From positions 186,001 through 250,000 of the forward strand of contig NZ_RBIR01000003.1 in assembly GCF_003634095.1 (NCBI RefSeq): DNA of 64,000 nt. The letters run 5' to 3'. The translations under genes and the position numbers were made by a program. Positions within the stretch are counted from its first letter, which is position 1, and each line of letters opens with the position of its first letter. Positions 42,975 to 51,004 of the stretch are shown here, one piece after another. Under the pieces are notes generated by a model, which was given only the letters and a program-made list of their open reading frames with translations, ran no database searches and was not told where the DNA came from. The stretch is from Arthrobacter oryzae. Lineage in GTDB: Bacteria > Actinomycetota > Actinomycetes > Actinomycetales > Micrococcaceae.

Positions 42975-43808
42975 ATGACCCGCGAGAACATCAGAACACC
43001 CGACGGCGGAACGATCGAGCTTTTCAGCACGGGCGCCGAGCTCGCCTCGGCGGGTTCGGGCATCGTCGTCGTGCCGGCCTCGATGGTGACGGCTGCCGAC
43101 TACACCCGCTTCGCGCAGAAGCTCAGCGCTTCGCTGGGCCGGCCGGTGCACACCTTCAACCGGCGCGGCCGCGGCTCATCCTCTCCCCAGCCGGAGGACT
43201 ACACCCTGGACGTGGACATCCACGACCTTGACGCCGTCATGAAGCACACCTCCAGCACGGACGTCTTCGGCCACAGCTTCGGCGGGGCGGTGGCCCTGCA
43301 CGCGGCCCGCACCCTGCCGGTGGAACGGCTCGCCGTGTACGACCCCGCCGTGTCCGTCAACCACAGTGTCACGGCGGACTGGACCCCCGAATACGAGAAG
43401 GCGACGGCCGCCGGTGACGACGACCGTGCCCTCGCCGTCCTGCTCAAGGGCCTGGAGACCGGCAGCGCGCTGTCCCGGATGCCGCTGTCCATGCTGACGC
43501 TGGCGAACAAGCTCTCGGCCGGCACCCCGATCGGCAAACAGCTGCGCGACCTGATGCAGACCGGCGTCCGGGAGATCAAGGCGATCATCGCCGCGGACAT
43601 GCCGGCCGAACCGTTCCTGGAACTGCCGCTTGAGACCCTGATCATCGTGGGCGAAAAGAGCCCGGCATATTTCGGCGTGGCCTGCGCCCAGATCCACGAC
43701 GTGCTCTCCGGCTCCAGCTACACCATCCTGCCGGGCATGGGCCACGACGGCGTCAACAAGGCACCGGACAAGCTCATCGCCGAACTCAGCGCGTTTTACG
43801 CCGGCTGA
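42975..43808 (+). CDS. Alpha/beta hydrolase (second of a paralogous pair)
   Basis: A 277-residue alpha/beta hydrolase with nucleophile motif FGHSFGGAVAL, acidic residue region TLIIVGEKSP and catalytic His in LPGMGHDGVN. Shared blocks with the gene at 41208 include FNRRGRGSSSPQPEDY, LAVYDPAVS, LLKGLETGSALSRMPL and the C-terminal half, indicating duplication around tdk. It lacks the first copy's N-terminal and C-terminal extensions. Ends next to palindromic element copy 1. Substrate unknown. Confidence 0.88.
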   Translation: MTRENIRTPDGGTIELFSTGAELASAGSGIVVVPASMVTAADYTRFAQKLSASLGRPVHTFNRRGRGSSSPQPEDYTLDVDIHDLDAVMKHTSSTDVFGHSFGGAVALHAARTLPVERLAVYDPAVSVNHSVTADWTPEYEKATAAGDDDRALAVLLKGLETGSALSRMPLSMLTLANKLSAGTPIGKQLRDLMQTGVREIKAIIAADMPAEPFLELPLETLIIVGEKSPAYFGVACAQIHDVLSGSSYTILPGMGHDGVNKAPDKLIAELSAFYAG

Positions 43809-43840
43809 CCCTCAACCAGTCACCCCCCCCACAATGCACC

Positions 43841-43895
43841 GCGGGGTCACTTAGCGCCCGTTCCGGACCTCCGGACCGGCGCTAAGTGACCCCGC
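43841..43895. repeat. Covarying palindromic element, copy 1
   Basis: An 18-base left arm starting GCGGGGTCACTTAGCGCC pairs perfectly with 43878-43895; pairing continues inward with one mismatch almost to the centre. It lies between the convergent hydrolase and MFS genes, so it can end both transcripts. The outer GCGGGGTCA/TGACCCCGC is shared with copies at 45515 and 60035, and the inner stem differs. Confidence 0.85.
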
Positions 43896-43912
43896 GTTGC
43901 TGTTGGTTGGGG

Positions 43913-45415
43913 CTAGTGTGAGGCGGGCTGCGCCGCGCCCACGGTCTTGCGCATCATGGTGGACAGCACGACGGCGGCGACGGCGATGACGGCCGCCGTC
44001 AGGAACGCCGCCTGCATGCCGGCAACCATTCCCTCGGCGGCGGAGACGAAGGCGTAGATCGAGACCAGGAGGGCCGTGCCGGCGGCGCCGGCCACCTGCT
44101 GCAACGTGCTCATGATCGCGGAGCCGTGGGAGTACAGGTGCGGCGGCAGCGGGTTCAGGCCGGTGGTGAAGGCGGGCGTGAACAGAAGCGCCAGGCCCAG
44201 GCTCAGGGTCACGTGCAGGGCGATGATCCACCCCACCGGTGACCCGGCGTCGAGCATGGAAAACTGCCAGAGGGACAGCACCATCATGACCGAGCCCGTA
44301 ACCGTCAGCGGGAGGGGCCCCACCTTGTCGAAAACGCGGCCGATGAAGGGTCCCAACAGGCCCATGGCGAGGCCGCCGGGCAGCAGCACCAGGCCGGTCT
44401 CCAATGACTTCAGGCCGCGGATTTCCTGGAGGTACAGGGGCAGCAGAATCACCGCGCCGAAGAGCGCGATCATCGCCACAACTAGCAGCAGCACGGACAC
44501 CGTGAACATCCGGAAGGTGAAGGCGCGCAGGTCCAGAAGGGGGCCGCCGCCCTTTTGCAGCTTCAGCTGGCGCAGGACGAACGCCGCCAGGGCCACCACG
44601 CCGACGGCGAGCGCCAGCACCGCGGGAGTGCGGGAGCCGGCCTGGCCGCCGCCGATCTGGCTCAGGCCGTACACGATGCCCCCGAACGCAGGCACTGTCA
44701 GGACCACGGAGAGGACATCCAGCCGGGTCTTCTCGGTTTCGCCGATGTTGGTCAGGTACTTGGCCCCGATGGCCAGCGCGGCAAGGGCGATCGGCAGCAC
44801 GAAGACGAACATGAACCGCCAGGAGAAATTCTGGAGGATCAGGCCGGAAACCGTCGGGCCAAGGGCCGGGGCCACGGAAATGGCGATGCTGACGTTGCCC
44901 ATGACGGCGCCGCGGCGTTCCAGCGGCACGAGCGTGAGGATGGTGGTCATGAGCAGCGGCAGCATGATGGCCGTGCCGCCGGCCTGCACGATCCGCGCCA
45001 GCAGCAGGACTTCGAAGCCCGGCGCGAGGGCGGCCAGCAGCGTGCCGCCGGAGAAGAGCCCCATGGCCAGCATGAACACGGCGCGGGTGGACAGGCGCTG
45101 CAGGATGAACCCGGTGGTCGGAATCACCACCGCCATCGTCAGCATGAAGCCGGTGGACAGCCACTGCACGGTGGGCGCGTCGATGTTCAGGTCAACCATG
45201 AGCCGCTGCAGGGCCACGTTCATGATGGTTTCGTTGAGGATCACCACGAAGGTGGCCACCAGCAACGTCACGATGATGGTGACGGACTCCCTGGACATCT
45301 TCGGCGGTGCGGCCGGAGTCCCGGGGATGCCGGGTGCGGCGCGCGTCGGCCCGGGGGTGGCGGGTGCGTCAGGGGCGGGACCGCCGGCGTCGTTGGACGA
45401 GACTCGTGTTGACAT
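43913..45415 (-). CDS. MFS multidrug exporter, DHA2 family
   Basis: A 500-residue membrane protein with about 14 hydrophobic segments, the DHA2 (EmrB/QacA) layout. Recognisable are motif-like VQWLSTGFMLTMAVVIPTTGFI, FMLAMGLFSGGTLLAALAP and PALGPTVSGLIL (motif C, GP in helix 5). The cytoplasmic N terminus is a Pro/Ala-rich tail of about 40 residues. No regulator gene adjoins it. Substrate unknown. Part of the insertion between lysS and panC. Confidence 0.9.
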   Translation of the reverse strand: MSTRVSSNDAGGPAPDAPATPGPTRAAPGIPGTPAAPPKMSRESVTIIVTLLVATFVVILNETIMNVALQRLMVDLNIDAPTVQWLSTGFMLTMAVVIPTTGFILQRLSTRAVFMLAMGLFSGGTLLAALAPGFEVLLLARIVQAGGTAIMLPLLMTTILTLVPLERRGAVMGNVSIAISVAPALGPTVSGLILQNFSWRFMFVFVLPIALAALAIGAKYLTNIGETEKTRLDVLSVVLTVPAFGGIVYGLSQIGGGQAGSRTPAVLALAVGVVALAAFVLRQLKLQKGGGPLLDLRAFTFRMFTVSVLLLVVAMIALFGAVILLPLYLQEIRGLKSLETGLVLLPGGLAMGLLGPFIGRVFDKVGPLPLTVTGSVMMVLSLWQFSMLDAGSPVGWIIALHVTLSLGLALLFTPAFTTGLNPLPPHLYSHGSAIMSTLQQVAGAAGTALLVSIYAFVSAAEGMVAGMQAAFLTAAVIAVAAVVLSTMMRKTVGAAQPASH

Positions 45416-45514
45416 GACAATTCCCTCAGGGCGATGGGTGTGGGTCCGGCAAGCGTCGGCGCTGCTGCAGGTTCCAACATCCTACGCGCCGGCCGCATTC
45501 CCGTCCCCGGAAAT

Positions 45515-45579
45515 GCAACGCGGGGTCAGATACGGCCCATGGATGGCATCGGCATGGGCCGTATCTGACCCCGCGTTGC
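45515..45579. repeat. Covarying palindromic element, copy 2
   Basis: A perfect 27-base inverted repeat (45515-45541 with 45553-45579) around an 11-base loop. The arm begins GCAACGCGGGGTCAGATACG. It is downstream of panC and upstream of the MFS gene, with a TTTTT run on the plus-strand side. Confidence 0.9.
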
Positions 45580-45599
45580 TTTTTGGGGGTGGGGTTGGG

Positions 45600-46502
45600 T
45601 CAGGCGTTCAGGGGCGCGTTGTCGATGAGGCGGACCGGGCCGACCTTGGCAGCGATGATCGCCAGCGCCTCGCCGCGAAACGGGGTGTGCCGGCAGTTCT
45701 CCGCGAGGGGCTCCAGGGTTTGCGGATCCACCACCTCGAAGTAGTCCAGTTCCACGAGCGGCTCGGACCGGACCAGGGCCTGCGCGGACTCGACGTCCAG
45801 GGGCTCATGCGCGGCGGCACGGTCCTCGATGAGCCGCAGCGCCCGGGAGAGCACCAGGGCGGCTGTGCGCTGGTCCTCGGAGAGGAACCGGTTGCGGCTG
45901 GACAGCGCCAGCCCGTCGTCCGAGCGCACAATGGGCACGGGCACGATCTCCACGGGGAAACTCAGGTCCGCCACCATGCGCTGGACGAGTGCCAGCTGCT
46001 GCGCGTCTTTCTGGCCGAAGTAGGCGCGGTAGGCGGGCTGGCCTCCGCCGGGCAGTCCGGTCCCGGGGATTCCGTAGTGGAGCAGTTTTGCGACGACGGT
46101 CAGGGCGCCGTCGAAGTGTCCGGGCCGGGACGCACCCTCCCACTTGTCGCCCAGCGGGCCCGCAGTGACCCGCACCAAAGGTGCCCCGCCGGGGTAGACC
46201 TCCTCGACGCCGGGCGCGAAGGCCAGGTCAACGCCCTCGGCGTCGAGCAGGGCGAGGTCGGCATCCAGGGTCCGGGGGTAGCGGTCCAGGTCCGCGGCCT
46301 CGCCAAACTGCAGGGGGTTGACGAAGATGCTGGCCACCACCACATCGTTCTGGGCGACGGCGGTCCGGGCCAGCCGGGCATGCCCCTCGTGCAGGGCGCC
46401 CATGGTGGGCACCAGCCCCTGGGACGTGCCGCCCTTCTCCGCCAGCAGCCGGGCGCTGGCGGCGCGGAGCTGGGCGGCTGTAGTGACGAGTTGGATTGCC
46501 AT
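45600..46502 (-). CDS. panC: Pantothenate synthetase
   Basis: A 300-residue enzyme joining pantoate and beta-alanine. The HIGH-like motif is [14 protein letters not shown], with [13 protein letters not shown] and [17 protein letters not shown], and the KMSKS-like LSSRN region ([11 protein letters not shown]). The ATG at 46502 is one base from the end of the DUF2520 gene, so both are coupled. panD, next to panC in mycobacteria, is not in the window; palindromic element copy 2 follows instead. Confidence 0.96.
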   Translation of the reverse strand: MAIQLVTTAAQLRAASARLLAEKGGTSQGLVPTMGALHEGHARLARTAVAQNDVVVASIFVNPLQFGEAADLDRYPRTLDADLALLDAEGVDLAFAPGVEEVYPGGAPLVRVTAGPLGDKWEGASRPGHFDGALTVVAKLLHYGIPGTGLPGGGQPAYRAYFGQKDAQQLALVQRMVADLSFPVEIVPVPIVRSDDGLALSSRNRFLSEDQRTAALVLSRALRLIEDRAAAHEPLDVESAQALVRSEPLVELDYFEVVDPQTLEPLAENCRHTPFRGEALAIIAAKVGPVRLIDNAPLNA

Positions 46503-46503
46503 G

Positions 46504-47424
46504 TCAGGGTCCTTCCGGGGCAGGCGTCCCGTCCTGGCCGGGACCGCCGAGCGCCTGTTCGATGCCGTGGAGTTGTTCCGGCTTCAACAGCCCGCGGCTT
46601 CCTGCCCGGCGGGCTGTCGCCCGGGCCATGGCCAGGTACGCCTCAAGAATATCGCCGGCAGAGCCGGCATCGTACTCGCGGAGGGCGCCGGCGTGCGCGG
46701 CCACCGTGCCGGTGTCGCCGCGGGCTACGGGCCCGGTCAGGGCCGATTCGCCGGAGGCGAGCGCGTTCTCCAGGGTGGCCCGCAGCAGCGGGCCCAGCAT
46801 CCGGTCCGGGGCTTCGACGCCGACCTCGCGGAGCAGCTGCGAGGCCTGCGCCACGAGCGTGACCAGGTGGTTCGAGCCGTGGGCGAGCGCAGCGTGGTAC
46901 AGGACACGGTCCGCCTCGGCGATCGCGACGGGCTCGGCGCCCATCTCGACGACGAGCGCCTGGGCGATCGGCAGCATTGCGGCGTCGGCCGTGACGCCGA
47001 AGGTGCAGTCCAGGAGCCTCGTGAGGTCCAGGCTCATGCCCGTGAACGTCATCGCCGGGTGCAGCGCGAGCGGCACGGCGCCGGCTGCGCGGACCGGGTG
47101 CAGGATTCCGACGCCGAAGCGGCCGGAGGTGTGCGCCACGATTTGGCCCGGCTGCCAGGCTCCGAGCTTCGCGAGACCGTCCACGAGCGGGCCGAGGGCG
47201 TCGTCCGGGACGGCGAGCAGGACCAGTTCGGCGCGCTCCACGATGTCCTGCACGTCCAGGATCGGCACGCCGGGCAGGAGTGTTTCGGCGCGTTCGCGGC
47301 TGGCGTCCGAGACGGCGGACACCCCGATGACGGCGTGCTCGGCTCCGCGCAGTGCGGCCCCGAGGACCGCCCCTACCTTCCCTGCGCCGATGATTCCGAC
47401 GCCGAGGCGTCCTGGTTTAGCCAT
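46504..47424 (-). CDS. Rossmann-like/DUF2520 oxidoreductase
   Basis: A 306-residue NAD(P)-binding protein. [19 protein letters not shown] is the dinucleotide loop; [13 protein letters not shown] and [20 protein letters not shown] follow, and the DUF2520 helical domain starts near residue 130 ([10 protein letters not shown]). It resembles ketopantoate-reductase-like dehydrogenases, and the position before panC suggests a role in pantothenate synthesis, possibly replacing panE; this is inference. The ATG at 47424 is inside the end of the PH-domain gene (overlap of eight bases). Confidence 0.88.
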   Translation of the reverse strand: MAKPGRLGVGIIGAGKVGAVLGAALRGAEHAVIGVSAVSDASRERAETLLPGVPILDVQDIVERAELVLLAVPDDALGPLVDGLAKLGAWQPGQIVAHTSGRFGVGILHPVRAAGAVPLALHPAMTFTGMSLDLTRLLDCTFGVTADAAMLPIAQALVVEMGAEPVAIAEADRVLYHAALAHGSNHLVTLVAQASQLLREVGVEAPDRMLGPLLRATLENALASGESALTGPVARGDTGTVAAHAGALREYDAGSAGDILEAYLAMARATARRAGSRGLLKPEQLHGIEQALGGPGQDGTPAPEGP

Positions 47425-49048
47425 GGTTCGGGCCTTCCTGAGTGTGGTCTGCGGGTGAGGGGGCCGGGCTGGCTGCCGGCTCGCTCCAGTGCTCGCTTCT
47501 CTGGCGTTTGCGGGCGGCGCGGGCGCGGGCGGACTGGGCATCCAGCAGGTCCCGGGCCTCGTCGAGGCCGGCCTGGATGAGCCGCGGGGCGACCGGGCCC
47601 GCCGTGGTGTGCAGGACCAGGTCCGCCACCCGGAACCTCCGGGCGAGCGGTCCCTGCTGGAGCGCCATGGACTGGGTGCGCTGGTGCGGCACCACCACCA
47701 GGCTGCGCCACCAGCGGCCGGACCGCAGAAGCAGGGCGGTTTCCGTTGCTGTGAAGCCGTTGCGCCGCCAGCCCAGCGGCGCCAGGACCCGGGCCCGGCG
47801 CGGCGTGGTGACGAACCCGCCGTCGGCGTCGGCCGGGTCGCCGGCCCCGGGAGCCGCGGCGCCCGGCGTACCGTCGGCCCCCGCGAGACCGGTGATTCCT
47901 GCCGTGAAGACAGCCGCCGGATCCGGGGTTCCGGGATCCGGGATCACCAGGGCGAGGAGGTTCAGGACATCGGTGAGGGATCCGACCGGAAGCAGGGTGG
48001 TCCGCGCCTCGCCCTGCCTGGCGTTCCCGGCCACGCCGTAACCGGCGACGTTGACTTGGATCCGGTACCAGCCCAAGATCCGCCACAGCGGCGGCTGGCT
48101 GACTTTCAGCGCCTGGATCCTGCCCGGCGGCACGGTCTGCGCCCGGGTGTCCAGCAGACCGTAGCGCAGCCGGATGCCGTCCGGGGACACCGCAGCGGTG
48201 AAGTTGTATCCCTTGTTGAACGAGGACCAGTAGGCGGCGGCGAGCCCGATCGCGGCCGGGATCAGGAAGACCGTGAAGTTCCGGTTTTCGGTGACGGCGG
48301 AGAGCAGCACCGAGGCGATGCCGCCGGCGACGATGGCCACGCTTTGTTCGCTCAGGAGCAGCGAGCCCAGCAGGCGCGACGGCGGCACGGTCAGCACCGT
48401 CTGTTCCGGGGCCTCCGCGGCGGCGGCCTCCGGCTGCCCCGGCGCCGGCGCAACGCCTACGGCACCGGAAGCCTGGGCCAGAATTCTCGCCCGGAGCTGG
48501 CGGGCCTCGTCCGCACGCAGATATGCGAGGTGCACGGCGGATTCGCCGGCGTCTGCGACTTCAAACCTAAGCTCCGCAAGCCCGAAGATGCGGGCCAGGA
48601 AGGGCTGCACGACGTCGATGGCCTGCACCCGGTCCAGCCTGGCCTGCCGCTGCTGCTTGAACAGAAATCCGGTGTTCACCCGCACATATCCCTCCGCCAG
48701 CTGGTAGCGGGTGAAGTACCAGCTCAGGACATAGCCGAGCACGGTCAGGAGCAGCACCGTGCCGCCGCCGACCAGCAGCCACGGCGCCCGCCCGGCCAGC
48801 CGGTCGTCAAAGACCGGCCCGCCCTGGAGCAGGCGTTCGAAAGTGTCCCGGCCAAAAAAGAAGAGCATCGCCGCCAGCGCCACCCAGCCGCGGACAAACG
48901 GCGATCCCGGGTGCACGCGAAGCCAGCCGGCGTCGGCGGTTGCTTCCGGACCGGCCGCCGGACGGGGTCCGTCCGGACCTGCCGTCTCATTGCCGCTGCC
49001 GGCCGCCGGGTCCCGGGCCGCCCGGGCGCCCTCCGGTGTCAGCGCCAT
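47417..49048 (-). CDS. Membrane protein with bacterial PH domains (YdbT-like)
   Basis: A 543-residue membrane protein with several hydrophobic pairs (around residues 50-110, 230-280) and bPH2 segments: VNTGFLFKQQRQARLDRVQAIDVVQPFLARIFGLAEL and IRLRYGLLDTRAQTVPPGRIQALKV, followed by a third LLLRSGRWWRSLVVVPHQRTQSMAL. This is the YdbT/DUF304 pattern. It is paired with a small YdbS-like protein 18 bases upstream. Function in the membrane is unknown; a stress or antimicrobial role has been proposed for Bacillus homologues. Confidence 0.87.
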   Translation of the reverse strand: MALTPEGARAARDPAAGSGNETAGPDGPRPAAGPEATADAGWLRVHPGSPFVRGWVALAAMLFFFGRDTFERLLQGGPVFDDRLAGRAPWLLVGGGTVLLLTVLGYVLSWYFTRYQLAEGYVRVNTGFLFKQQRQARLDRVQAIDVVQPFLARIFGLAELRFEVADAGESAVHLAYLRADEARQLRARILAQASGAVGVAPAPGQPEAAAAEAPEQTVLTVPPSRLLGSLLLSEQSVAIVAGGIASVLLSAVTENRNFTVFLIPAAIGLAAAYWSSFNKGYNFTAAVSPDGIRLRYGLLDTRAQTVPPGRIQALKVSQPPLWRILGWYRIQVNVAGYGVAGNARQGEARTTLLPVGSLTDVLNLLALVIPDPGTPDPAAVFTAGITGLAGADGTPGAAAPGAGDPADADGGFVTTPRRARVLAPLGWRRNGFTATETALLLRSGRWWRSLVVVPHQRTQSMALQQGPLARRFRVADLVLHTTAGPVAPRLIQAGLDEARDLLDAQSARARAARKRQRSEHWSEPAASPAPSPADHTQEGPNHG

Positions 49049-49066
49049 GCCGTCACGGCTTTCCCG

Positions 49067-49579
49067 TCACAGCCCGGCCAGCCGGGCTTCGCCGCGCGCA
49101 GAGAGCTGTTCGCGGAGCCGGGCCCCTTCGCTGGCCGGCAACCCGGGGATCTCGGCGTTGGTGCCGGGGGATGCGGTGTGAAGTTTCAGGGTGCACAGGC
49201 CCAGGGGACGCTCGACGGGCCCCACCGCGATGTCCACGTACTGCATCCGCCCGTACGGGACCACGAGGGTGCGCTGGTAGAAGATGCCCCGCCGGATCAG
49301 AAGATCGTCCTCACGCTCGGCGTAGCCGATCGAGCGCACCTGCCGGGGAATCAGCGCCAGCCGCCACAGCGCCAGGAGCAGCCAGAGCGCGGGAACGGCA
49401 ACCCCCAGCCAGACCGGCGGCCACGTCCACACGCCGGCCAGAACCAGCACCAGGGGAAGCGACAGCAGGGCTACGGCGACCAGGTTTCCCAGCGCCCACC
49501 CCGCGAGGCGCACGGTGACGTACTTCGGTGACACCCTGAGCCAGTCGATGCCCGGAGGATCAATCGCCTCGGTACGCAT
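49067..49579 (-). CDS. Small PH-domain membrane protein (YdbS-like)
   Basis: A 170-residue protein with two adjacent membrane helices (VAVALLSLPLVLVLAGVW and WLGVAVPALWLLLALWRLAL) followed by one bPH2 domain: DLLIRRGIFYQRTLVVPYGRMQYVDIAVGPVERPLGLCTLKLHTA. Partner of the larger PH protein downstream. The ATG at 49579 lies inside the end of the DUF3180 gene (20-base overlap), so it belongs to the fol operon transcript. Confidence 0.9.
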   Translation of the reverse strand: MRTEAIDPPGIDWLRVSPKYVTVRLAGWALGNLVAVALLSLPLVLVLAGVWTWPPVWLGVAVPALWLLLALWRLALIPRQVRSIGYAEREDDLLIRRGIFYQRTLVVPYGRMQYVDIAVGPVERPLGLCTLKLHTASPGTNAEIPGLPASEGARLREQLSARGEARLAGL

Positions 49580-50084
49580 ATTCGCCTTCTGCGGTGGGCT
49601 TGTTGCGTTTTCCCTGCACCCCGTGGCCGGATTCGGCGTCGCCGTCCTCGGGCGGAATGCGGCAGAACCGCTCCACGACGAGCCCGACGATCACCATGAT
49701 CAGCCCGCCGCCTGCCAGCGCCAGGGCCTGCCAGGTGATGTCATGGTTGGTCCGCAGGTTCCACAGCCGCAGCTGCTCCATGATGATTCCGGCGTGCCAG
49801 CCCAGCAGGACCGTGCCGGTGTACGCGCAGGCCTGGGCGAGAACCAGGGTCCAGGCCGCGAGGATGGGGTTGAGGATTTTCTTCTTTTTGCCGTTGCGCC
49901 AGCGCAGCACCCGGATGCCCAGCACCAGGGTGAGCACCACGATCACGCCCATGGTCAGCAGCCCGGTCAGCGGCAGCACCGGGGTGGCCAGGCTGTAGCG
50001 GCCGGCCAGCACGGTGGCGATCCACCCGGCCGCGGCGAGGACCACGGCGATGGCCAGCAGGAGCAGCGGGTTGGTCAGCTTCAC
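49560..50084 (-). CDS. DUF3180 membrane protein
   Basis: A 174-residue protein with four membrane helices (LLLLAIAVVLAAAGWIATVLAG, LTGLLTMGVIVVLTLVLGI, AWTLVLAQACAYTGTVLLGW and LALAGGGLIMVIVGLVV) and a charged tail. Position after folK and the helix pattern match actinobacterial DUF3180 (Rv3605c). The GTG at 50084 overlaps the folK stop as GTGA. The frame open to 50240 is a shadow of folK. Function unknown. Confidence 0.9.
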   Translation of the reverse strand: MKLTNPLLLLAIAVVLAAAGWIATVLAGRYSLATPVLPLTGLLTMGVIVVLTLVLGIRVLRWRNGKKKKILNPILAAWTLVLAQACAYTGTVLLGWHAGIIMEQLRLWNLRTNHDITWQALALAGGGLIMVIVGLVVERFCRIPPEDGDAESGHGVQGKRNKPTAEGEYAYRGD

Positions 50085-50635
50085 GGCCGCTCCGCCGCGC
50101 CGGAAACGCCTGAGACGTCGGTGGCCGCAAGGTTCCGGAAACCGTCGAACGTCTCGAGGTCGGCGAAGTCGGCGGCCTTCGCGGCGAGGTCCCCCACACG
50201 TTCGCCGTTGAGCTCCGCGGCCGGATCGATCAGGGACCACGGGTAGAGCACGAACGCCCGTTCCGCGGCCCGGGGGTGGGGCAGGGTGAGCTCGGGGTCG
50301 GAACTCACCACGTCACCGTACGCGATGATGTCCACGTCCAGGGTCCGCGGGCCCCACCGGACCTCGCGCACCCGCAGGTGCTTCTGTTCCACGGCGTGGC
50401 AGTGCTGCAGCAGCTCCCGGGGCGGCAGGGACGTCTCCACGGCGACCACCATGTTCAGGAAGTCCGGCTGGCCCGCCGGGCCGCCCACGGCCTTCGTCTG
50501 GACGATCGGCGAGATGGCCAGCAGGCGCACCTCGGGCGGGTCGACGAGGTCCGCGACGGCGGCGGACAGGGTGTCGCTGCGCTCCCCCAGGTTGCTGCCG
50601 AGCGCAATCACGGCGCGGGTGTAGTTCGGGCTCAT
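50081..50635 (-). CDS. folK: HPPK (6-hydroxymethyl-dihydropterin pyrophosphokinase)
   Basis: A 184-residue folate enzyme. ALGSNLGERSDTLSAAVADL, the PDFLNMVVAVET loop, and the ATP-binding VRWGPRTLDVDIIAYGD followed by LTLPHPRAAERAFVLYPW are signature HPPK motifs. The ATG at 50635 overlaps the folB stop (four bases). Part of folE-folP-folB-folK. Confidence 0.96.
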   Translation of the reverse strand: MSPNYTRAVIALGSNLGERSDTLSAAVADLVDPPEVRLLAISPIVQTKAVGGPAGQPDFLNMVVAVETSLPPRELLQHCHAVEQKHLRVREVRWGPRTLDVDIIAYGDVVSSDPELTLPHPRAAERAFVLYPWSLIDPAAELNGERVGDLAAKAADFADLETFDGFRNLAATDVSGVSGAAERP

Positions 50636-50991
50636 GCCTGCCTCCGGTGCACGCTGACGGACACGTCGCCGAACTCCACCTCGATCGGGGCCTTGGGTTT
50701 GTGCACGGTGATGTCCACGGCGGCCACCGGGAATTTCTGCAGGACGTCCTCGGCAATCCGGACGGCCAGGGCCTCGATCAGGTTCAGCGGAGCGCCCGTG
50801 ATCCAGTCCCGGATGCAGTCGGCCACCTGGCCGTAATGCGCCGTGTCCAGCACGTCGTCGGAGGCCGCGGCCTTGCTGAAATCCAGGTGCAGCACCGCGT
50901 CGACAACGAACGGCTGCCCGTCGCGGCGCTCGAAGTCGAACACCCCGTGATGGCCGACAGCGGTGACGCCGCTCAGCGTGATCTGGTCCAT
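50632..50991 (-). CDS. folB: Dihydroneopterin aldolase
   Basis: A 119-residue enzyme that cleaves dihydroneopterin. Family pattern: ITLSGVTAVGHHGVFDFERRDGQPFVVD, then DVLDTAHYGQVADCIRDWI, LIEALAVRIAEDVL and DITVHKPKAPI, which carry the substrate-binding Glu, Tyr and Lys. It lies between folP and folK with 13 bases and a four-base overlap. Confidence 0.95.
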   Translation of the reverse strand: MDQITLSGVTAVGHHGVFDFERRDGQPFVVDAVLHLDFSKAAASDDVLDTAHYGQVADCIRDWITGAPLNLIEALAVRIAEDVLQKFPVAAVDITVHKPKAPIEVEFGDVSVSVHRRQA

Positions 50992-51004
50992 GGCGCCGGC
51001 CGGA

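Noticed and set aside
44076..46862. 928-residue ORF antisense to the MFS gene, panC and DUF2520
   Set aside because: Crosses three genes on the other strand and has no protein-like motif.
47489..49531. 680-residue ORF antisense to the PH-domain genes
   Set aside because: Shadow frame; the PH-domain proteins are supported by motifs and membrane segments.
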